Shown here piece by piece: positions 6,010-10,485 of a stretch of 10,485 nucleotides of DNA. The notes under the pieces are model-generated. The model searched no databases, was not told the DNA's origin, and saw nothing but the letters and a program-made list of their open reading frames with translations. This stretch comes from Bacillota bacterium (GTDB lineage: Bacteria > Bacillota > Clostridia > Peptostreptococcales > Anaerovoracaceae). The first letter of the stretch is position 1, and every line of letters begins with the position of its first letter. The stretch lies in assembly GCA_029219125.1 (NCBI GenBank), contig JAQXSU010000306.1, positions 1-10,485 on the forward strand. Reading direction: 5' to 3'. The translations under genes were made by a program, and so were the position numbers.

Positions 6010-6675
6010 TCATTTCAGATTCCACATGGTTTCTGCACGATCCTGGGATCTCTTCAGGTGGAAGGAAACCGCAGCCACAGCCCTTTCCTGATCCCGTGCC
6101 TTGATAGCTTCCATGATCTCCCGGTGCTCCACCAGAATCGCATCCAGATATGTATCATCATAAAAGACAGATTTCCTGGTCTTATCGATGTAATCCTTAT
6201 AGGACCGGAGTACCTGGGCCATGAACCGGCTTCTGGTGGAAGTATAGATTACATCATGGAATGATGTGTTCAGCTCCAGGACTTTTTTGCTGTCCTTTTT
6301 CTTTGCATAAAATTCCATCAGATCCCACTGTTCTTCCAGCTCAGCAAGCTCCTCCTCCGTAATCCGCTGCACGGCACGTTCCACCGCCAGCTGCTCCAGG
6401 GCCGTGCGGACTGCGTAGATATCATCCACATCCTGCTGCGTGAAGCCTTTGGCGAAACATCCCCGGTTGGGGACATAGTCGATCAACCCTTCGTTTTCCA
6501 GCTGCTTGAAGGCATCCCGGATCGGTGTGCGGCTCACCTTCAGCTCAGAAGCGATCTGATTTTCCTTAATCTTCTCGCCGATTTCATACTCACCCTTCAA
6601 AATCCGATCACGCACGATGTCTGCGATCTCGTCTGTCAGGGAAAAGGAACTGGAAAACTCTTTTTTTTCTGTCAT
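6010..6675 (-). CDS. GntR-family transcriptional regulator, FadR subfamily (FCD domain)
   Basis: A 221 aa dimeric DNA-binding repressor or activator that senses a small acid ligand. The winged helix spans about residues 12-76, with the signature GEKIKENQIASELKVSRTP and recognition-helix segment RTPIRDAFKQLENEGLI. The all-helical FCD ligand domain follows (about 83-210). Its metal and ligand residues are N136, H140, H184 and H206; the first is usually Asp in this pattern. AAGGAG lies 11 bases before the ATG, a rather long spacing. It lies directly after the hut genes on the same strand (70-base gap) with its own promoter, and 10 bases before srtB. Control of histidine degradation, of itself, or of srtB are all plausible; none is proven by the sequence. 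Confidence 0.92.
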   Translation of the reverse strand: MTEKKEFSSSFSLTDEIADIVRDRILKGEYEIGEKIKENQIASELKVSRTPIRDAFKQLENEGLIDYVPNRGCFAKGFTQQDVDDIYAVRTALEQLAVERAVQRITEEELAELEEQWDLMEFYAKKKDSKKVLELNTSFHDVIYTSTRSRFMAQVLRSYKDYIDKTRKSVFYDDTYLDAILVEHREIMEAIKARDQERAVAAVSFHLKRSQDRAETMWNLK

Positions 6676-6717
6676 GATGTTAACTTCTCCTTATGGTGCA
6701 TCCTGTATCATTTTTTC

Positions 6718-6731
6718 TGCAGTAGACTGCA
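6718..6731. promoter_or_regulatory. Palindrome at the gntR transcription start (operator candidate)
   Basis: TGCAG-TAGA-CTGCA is a perfect 5-bp inverted repeat beginning 6 bases downstream of the gntR -10 box, where a repressor would block initiation. FadR-type regulators bind short dyads at such positions, so autoregulation is a fair inference. Confidence 0.4.
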
Positions 6732-6736
6732 TACTT

Positions 6737-6765
6737 ATTCTACCATTACAGGATATGATTTTCAA
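6737..6765 (-). promoter_or_regulatory. Promoter of gntR-srtB
   Basis: On the minus strand TTGAAA (6765-6760) and TAGAAT (6742-6737) are 17 bases apart, with TGG just before the -10 (extended -10). The -35 lies inside the 3' end of ftcD. Transcription would start near 6730. Confidence 0.65.
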
Positions 6766-7642
6766 GCACCTGATTGTCAAAGTCGAAGTTTTCAATCTGC
6801 AGATAGTATTCGGCGGAATCCACCAGCGCTTTCATCGGACAGAGCCCGATGACCTCTGTTCCGATGACCTGTACGCCATATCTGGCTGCTTCCGCCTTTA
6901 CCAGTTCGGTGACACGATAGAGCGGCGTTACGCGGAAATCCGTCATGTTGATGGAAACCTGGGCGATATTTCTGTCTTCCAGCATGAATCCCATGGCCTT
7001 GACGCACTTCAGACCGCCGTCTTTCTCCCGGATGATCTTCGCGATCTTGCTGGCGATGGTTACATCCGACGTATTCAGATTCAGGTTATATGCCACCAGA
7101 GGCGGTCTGGCGCCCACTGCAACCACGCCGCCGGTCGGGTGAATCCGTCTGCCGCCGAAATCCGGTTCCCATTCCTCCTGCTGTACCTTTTCTGCCATGC
7201 CTTCGAACTGGCCTTTTCGAATGGTTGCCAGATTCTTTCTGTTTGGCTGGCTGGCAGAAAGTTCATACAGGAATACCGGCAGATCTGCTTCCTCTGCGAT
7301 TCTCCTTCCGACGATCTGTGAAAGGGCGATACATTCCTCATTGCTGGCATCCTTAATCGGAACGAACGGCATTACGTCCACGCAGCCCATTCTCGGGTGT
7401 TCGCCCTCATGCTTCGTCAGGTCGATGAGCTCCACGGCCTTCTTCGCCAGCTTTACACTGGCTTCCTCGACACCCTTTGCGTCGCCGATATATGTAATGA
7501 CGGTCCGGTTGTGGTTCGGGTCGGATGAATAGTTCAGCAGGGTGCAGCCCGGTGTGGTCCTGATCTGGTCCACACAGGCCTCAATGACTTCCTGGTTTCT
7601 TCCTTCCGATATATTTGGAATGCTTTCAATAATCTGTGCCAT
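6746..7642 (-). CDS. ftcD: Glutamate formimidoyltransferase
   Basis: A 298 aa cytoplasmic enzyme that moves the formimino group of N-formimino-L-glutamate to tetrahydrofolate, giving glutamate and 5-formimino-THF (EC 2.1.2.5). It corresponds to the N-terminal half of the bifunctional mammalian FTCD. The catalytic histidine is H82 in GEHPRMG, the same number as in the mammalian enzyme. The conserved GGRRIHPTGGVVAVGARPPL (163-182) and NLNLNTSD (186-193) segments are intact. The start is the ATG at 7642 (MAQIIESIPN), set by AAGGAGG five bases upstream; the frame extends to 7687, but that start would overlap fchA. It begins 19 bases after the fchA stop, as the last recognised gene of the hut run. 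Confidence 0.95.
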   Translation of the reverse strand: MAQIIESIPNISEGRNQEVIEACVDQIRTTPGCTLLNYSSDPNHNRTVITYIGDAKGVEEASVKLAKKAVELIDLTKHEGEHPRMGCVDVMPFVPIKDASNEECIALSQIVGRRIAEEADLPVFLYELSASQPNRKNLATIRKGQFEGMAEKVQQEEWEPDFGGRRIHPTGGVVAVGARPPLVAYNLNLNTSDVTIASKIAKIIREKDGGLKCVKAMGFMLEDRNIAQVSINMTDFRVTPLYRVTELVKAEAARYGVQVIGTEVIGLCPMKALVDSAEYYLQIENFDFDNQVLENHIL

Positions 7643-7647
7643 GATTT

Positions 7648-7654
7648 CCTCCTT
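7648..7654 (-). promoter_or_regulatory. Ribosome binding site that fixes the ftcD start
   Basis: The minus-strand AAGGAGG is a full anti-16S match, five bases before the ATG at 7642. It rules out the more upstream in-frame ATG at 7687. Confidence 0.85.
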
Positions 7655-7661
7655 AGTTTTT

Positions 7662-8285
7662 TTACAGCATCGCACTGACTTCTGCATAAATTCTCGCAGC
7701 AGTAGCTTCTCCTTCGATGATCCGCTTCCGCCCGGTCATAAACTCTTCTTTTTTCGCTTCATCTTTCACACCCGGCAGATTGATCAGCACATTGAGCCAT
7801 GCGCCCTTCAGTCCGGTCAGCAGGTTCAGTGCGGCTACGCCCAGGTCAGATGCTGCGTTGGGATTGGACTTTCCTACGATCTTCTCCGCGATTTTCAGAC
7901 CTTCTGCACAAAGCATCAGTGTCTCAAACGGTACTTCGGTTGCTGTCAGGGTCGCTTCAGCAATGGCCTTGCTTCTGGCCGCTTTCTCTTCGTCGGTTCC
8001 CTTCGGCAGCTTGAAGGCATCGGATACCAGATTAAAGGCTTCCGTATCCTTGTCGACAGCTGCAGACAGCTTTCCGTACAGCTCCAGCGCTTCGTCTCTT
8101 GCTGCAATACACACCTTCTCATACTCTGCATACTTTTCCCGGCCGATGGTCAGATCTGCCACCATGGCAACCAGGCTGATTCCCTGTGCTGCAGCCAGAG
8201 CGCTGGCAGATCCGCCGCCCGGTGCCGGTGCGTTGGATTTCAGTACCTCGAGATATTCACTTACCTTCATGTCTACTAATTTCAT
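7662..8285 (-). CDS. fchA: Formimidotetrahydrofolate cyclodeaminase
   Basis: A 207 aa all-helical enzyme that converts 5-formimino-THF to 5,10-methenyl-THF with release of ammonia (EC 4.3.1.4), feeding histidine carbon into one-carbon metabolism. It equals the C-terminal half of mammalian FTCD, here a separate gene. The glycine-rich APAPGGGSASALAAAQG (19-35) is the family signature, and the length is usual. I chose the ATG at 8285; the frame is open further upstream only inside hutI. It starts four bases after the hutI stop with a poor ribosome binding site (AAAGGAA about 17 bases away), so translation may depend on coupling to hutI. Paired with ftcD, it fits the formiminoglutamate route that yields methenyl-THF instead of formamide or formylglutamate. 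Confidence 0.94.
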   Translation of the reverse strand: MKLVDMKVSEYLEVLKSNAPAPGGGSASALAAAQGISLVAMVADLTIGREKYAEYEKVCIAARDEALELYGKLSAAVDKDTEAFNLVSDAFKLPKGTDEEKAARSKAIAEATLTATEVPFETLMLCAEGLKIAEKIVGKSNPNAASDLGVAALNLLTGLKGAWLNVLINLPGVKDEAKKEEFMTGRKRIIEGEATAARIYAEVSAML

Positions 8286-8289
8286 TTTT

Positions 8290-9525
8290 TTATACCAGAA
8301 TTCCTTTCTTAATGGTCTGTAATGCCAGATTGGAGCCAAACCGATAGCAGAGCATCTCCATATTCGGCGCGTCCCAGATAACCAGGTCTGCCTGCTTTCC
8401 TTCCTCCAGAGTTCCCACCAGATGGCCGCGGCCGATGGCACAGGCCGGATTGATGGTCACTGCAGTCAGAATTTCTTCCGGTGTCATCCGATACTTCAGA
8501 TAGCCCAGATTCATGACAAACTGCAGATTCAGGGATGGACAGGAACCAGGATTGAAATCGGAGGCCATGGCCACCGGAATCCCCAGCTCGATCATCCGAC
8601 GTGCCGGTGCGAAGCTGGCTCCCAGATAGAAGGAGGTTGCCGGCAGACACATGGCGGTCACGCCGCCCTTTGCCAGTGCAGCCAGTCCCTCTTCATCGAT
8701 GGAAATCAGGTGTTCACAGCTTACTGCACCCAGCTGTCCGGCAAGCTGGGATCCGCCGATGGCTTCGATCTCGTCGGCATGAACCTTCAGCCCGAAGCCG
8801 TGCGCTCTGGCACACTCCAGATATCTGCGGCTCTGCTCCACATTGAATACGGAATCCTCTGTGAACACGTCACAGAATTCCGCTAATTTATGCTCCTTCA
8901 CATAAGGTATCACAGTTTCGCAGAGCATGTCAATAAAGGCATCCTCTTTTCCCTTATATTCTTCCGGAACCGCATGGGCTCCCATGAAAGTGGACACCAC
9001 ATCCATCGGATGGTCTTCATTGAGTTTTTTCAGGACCTCCAGCATCTTGACTTCCGTTTCGAAGTCCAGACCGTAGCCGCTCTTGGCTTCGCAGGTGGTC
9101 ACGCCCAGTCCCATCATCTCATCCAGAAAGCCTTCTGTCTTATCATACAGCTCCTGAAAGCTGGCAGCGCGGGTCTTTCTCACCGTATCCAGAATGCCGC
9201 CGCCGGCCCGGAGAATGTCCAGATACCCTGCACCCTTCAGCTTCAGAGGAATTTCATTCTGCCGATATCCTCCGAAAATCATATGTGTGTGTCCTTCCAC
9301 CAGCCCCGGTGTTACCAGATTTCCCTCCGCATCCAGAACCAGGTCCGCCGCAGCTTCGCTGCAGGCAAGTTCCCCGTCCGAACAGATTTTGCGAAGAATT
9401 CCGTCTTCGATCAGAACCGAGGCGCTATGTAATTTTACGTTTTCCCCCTGCTTTTCGCCGCCGTGGGAGAAGCTGCCCACAGGGGTCTGCAGGCAGCCGA
9501 TATTTTTGATCAGTAAGGTTGACAT
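8290..9525 (-). CDS. hutI: Imidazolonepropionase
   Basis: A 411 aa metal-dependent amidohydrolase that opens 4-imidazolone-5-propionate to N-formimino-L-glutamate (EC 3.5.2.7), third step of histidine degradation. The metal and catalytic residues are in place: H79 and H81 (EGHTHMIFGG), H249 and E252 (KVHADEIEAIGG), H272 (CEHL) and D323 (ASDFNPGSCPS). The length is normal. It contrasts with the amidohydrolase-like protein at 3082-4473, where such ligands are lost. ATAGGAG lies upstream of the ATG, overlapping the hutU stop region; the gap to hutU is nine bases and to fchA four bases, a tight operon. Confidence 0.96.
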   Translation of the reverse strand: MSTLLIKNIGCLQTPVGSFSHGGEKQGENVKLHSASVLIEDGILRKICSDGELACSEAAADLVLDAEGNLVTPGLVEGHTHMIFGGYRQNEIPLKLKGAGYLDILRAGGGILDTVRKTRAASFQELYDKTEGFLDEMMGLGVTTCEAKSGYGLDFETEVKMLEVLKKLNEDHPMDVVSTFMGAHAVPEEYKGKEDAFIDMLCETVIPYVKEHKLAEFCDVFTEDSVFNVEQSRRYLECARAHGFGLKVHADEIEAIGGSQLAGQLGAVSCEHLISIDEEGLAALAKGGVTAMCLPATSFYLGASFAPARRMIELGIPVAMASDFNPGSCPSLNLQFVMNLGYLKYRMTPEEILTAVTINPACAIGRGHLVGTLEEGKQADLVIWDAPNMEMLCYRFGSNLALQTIKKGILV

Positions 9526-9534
9526 GGTCTTCTC

Positions 9535-10485
9535 CTATTTCACGAACCGGTCTACGGTCTTTTCGACCAGGTCCTCGTCAGCCAGGAACGGGATGGTGAT
9601 ATGTCCCTTGCCGGCATAGTTCTTATTGTATTCCACAGAGGTAGACAGGGCGTTTTCGTTTCTCGCCCAGTTTCTTCTGGCTACGCCGCCCATGACATCC
9701 CACATCATGGCAGACTTGATGATCTCGTCAGTCCGAGCAGAGCCGTCCAGCAGCAGGCCGAAACCGCCGTTGATGGCCTTGCCGATGCCTACGCCGCCGC
9801 CGTTATGCAGTGCGCACAGGGACATGCCTCTGGCTGCGTTTCCGGCGAAGCACTGTACCGCCATATCTGCCATGACATTGGAACCATCCTTGATGTTGGA
9901 GGTTTCGCGGAACGGGGAGTCAGTGCCGGATACATCGTGATGGTCTCTTCCCATCATGACCGGACCGATCTTTCCTTCGCGGACCATTTCATTGAACTTG
10001 AGGGCGATGCGGGTTCTGCCTTCGGCATCCTGATACAGGATTCTGGCCTGGGTTCCCACCACCAGCTTGTTTTTCTTCGCATCGCGGATCCATACCCAGT
10101 TGTCTCTGTCCTGTGCTCTCCGGTTCGGATCAATGCAGTCCATGGCTGCCTGGTCGGTGGCATCCAGATCTTCCGGCTTACCGGAGAGGCATACCCAGCG
10201 GAACGGGCCGTAGCCGTAGTCGAAGAGTACCGGTCCCATGATGTCTTCCACATAGGAAGGCCAGATGAATCCGTCTTTATCGTCATAACCGTTTTTGGAG
10301 ATTTCCCTGATGCCTGCATCATACATGGCTTTCATGAAGGAGTTGCCGTAGTCGAAGAAGTAGGTCCCTCTTTCGGTCAGGGCCTTGATGGCCTGATAGT
10401 GGCGGTGCAGGGTCTTATCCACTTCCTTGCAGAAGGTTTCCCGGTCATCGTGAAGCATGCGGGTTCTTTCTTCGAAGGTCATGCC
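9535..10485 (-). CDS. hutU: Urocanate hydratase (C-terminal part, runs off the right edge)
   Basis: The last 316 codons of urocanase (EC 4.2.1.49), the NAD+-dependent cytoplasmic enzyme that hydrates urocanate to imidazolonepropionate. The frame is open through the right edge, so the ATG at 10482 is internal. Recognisable segments are GRDHHDVSGTDSPFRETS (about 9900-9951) and ALHNGGGVGIGKAINGGFG (about 9757-9813), both typical of the family's C-terminal region. The N-terminal part and any preceding hut genes (hutH, a transporter, hutG) lie outside. It is the first visible gene of the hut run and ends nine bases before hutI. Confidence 0.95.
   Translation of the reverse strand, partial: GMTFEERTRMLHDDRETFCKEVDKTLHRHYQAIKALTERGTYFFDYGNSFMKAMYDAGIREISKNGYDDKDGFIWPSYVEDIMGPVLFDYGYGPFRWVCLSGKPEDLDATDQAAMDCIDPNRRAQDRDNWVWIRDAKKNKLVVGTQARILYQDAEGRTRIALKFNEMVREGKIGPVMMGRDHHDVSGTDSPFRETSNIKDGSNVMADMAVQCFAGNAARGMSLCALHNGGGVGIGKAINGGFGLLLDGSARTDEIIKSAMMWDVMGGVARRNWARNENALSTSVEYNKNYAGKGHITIPFLADEDLVEKTVDRFVK

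Noticed and set aside
6718..6731. Palindrome after ftcD as a transcription terminator of the hut operon
   Set aside because: The stem is only 5 bp and is followed by an A-run, not a T-run, on the minus strand; an operator is a better reading.
6617..7532. Several plus-strand open frames opposite gntR and ftcD
   Set aside because: They are by-products of the coding sequence on the minus strand, with Cys/His/Arg-rich, unfamiliar translations.
7643..7687. Upstream in-frame ATG for ftcD
   Set aside because: It would overlap the end of fchA and add residues absent from the family; AAGGAGG clearly serves the ATG at 7642.

Overview
The window looks like a piece of chromosome from an anaerobic, histidine-degrading Clostridia-type Firmicute of roughly 50% GC, possibly Anaerovoracaceae or Lachnospiraceae-like; the lineage is an inference. 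The grounds are strong AGGAGG-type ribosome binding sites, SigA-type promoters, a class B sortase, a split glutamate formimidoyltransferase/cyclodeaminase pair, and DUF2284 and DUF4430 proteins. No mobile element, CRISPR array, tRNA or rRNA was seen. There is no gene-free stretch above 300 bases; the longest gaps are 570-795 and 4960-5192.

Left part (1-2260): the N-terminal part of a sodium-dependent NSS-family transporter runs leftward off the edge. It is divergent from alr (alanine racemase), which has a near-consensus SigA promoter (TTGAAA-N17-TATAAT) and a hairpin terminator. Converging on alr is a small solitary Phd/YefM-type antitoxin gene, whose promoter -10 box lies in a perfect 16-bp dyad.

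Middle (2387-5110): a DUF2284 metal-binding protein (minus) and a YtcJ-like amidohydrolase (plus) diverge from a shared 101-bp region with a 25-bp dyad. The amidohydrolase has lost nearly every metal ligand and looks like a pseudoenzyme. It probably forms an operon with a DUF4430 lipoprotein. A strong-looking promoter overlaps the lipoprotein stop codon and is followed about 110 bases later by an excellent terminator with no credible ORF between, so a small RNA of about 140 nt is possible.

Right part (5135-10485, all minus): a histidine utilisation operon enters from the right edge in the order hutU (partial) - hutI - fchA - ftcD. Together these take urocanate to imidazolonepropionate, then formiminoglutamate, then glutamate plus 5-formimino-THF, and finally 5,10-methenyl-THF plus ammonia. 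The step from histidine to urocanate (hutH) is not in the window. No terminator is seen after ftcD. A GntR/FCD regulator follows with its own extended -10 promoter and a palindrome at the expected transcription start, and 10 bases after it comes a class B sortase with a terminator. The regulator may control the hut genes, itself or srtB; the sequence does not decide which.
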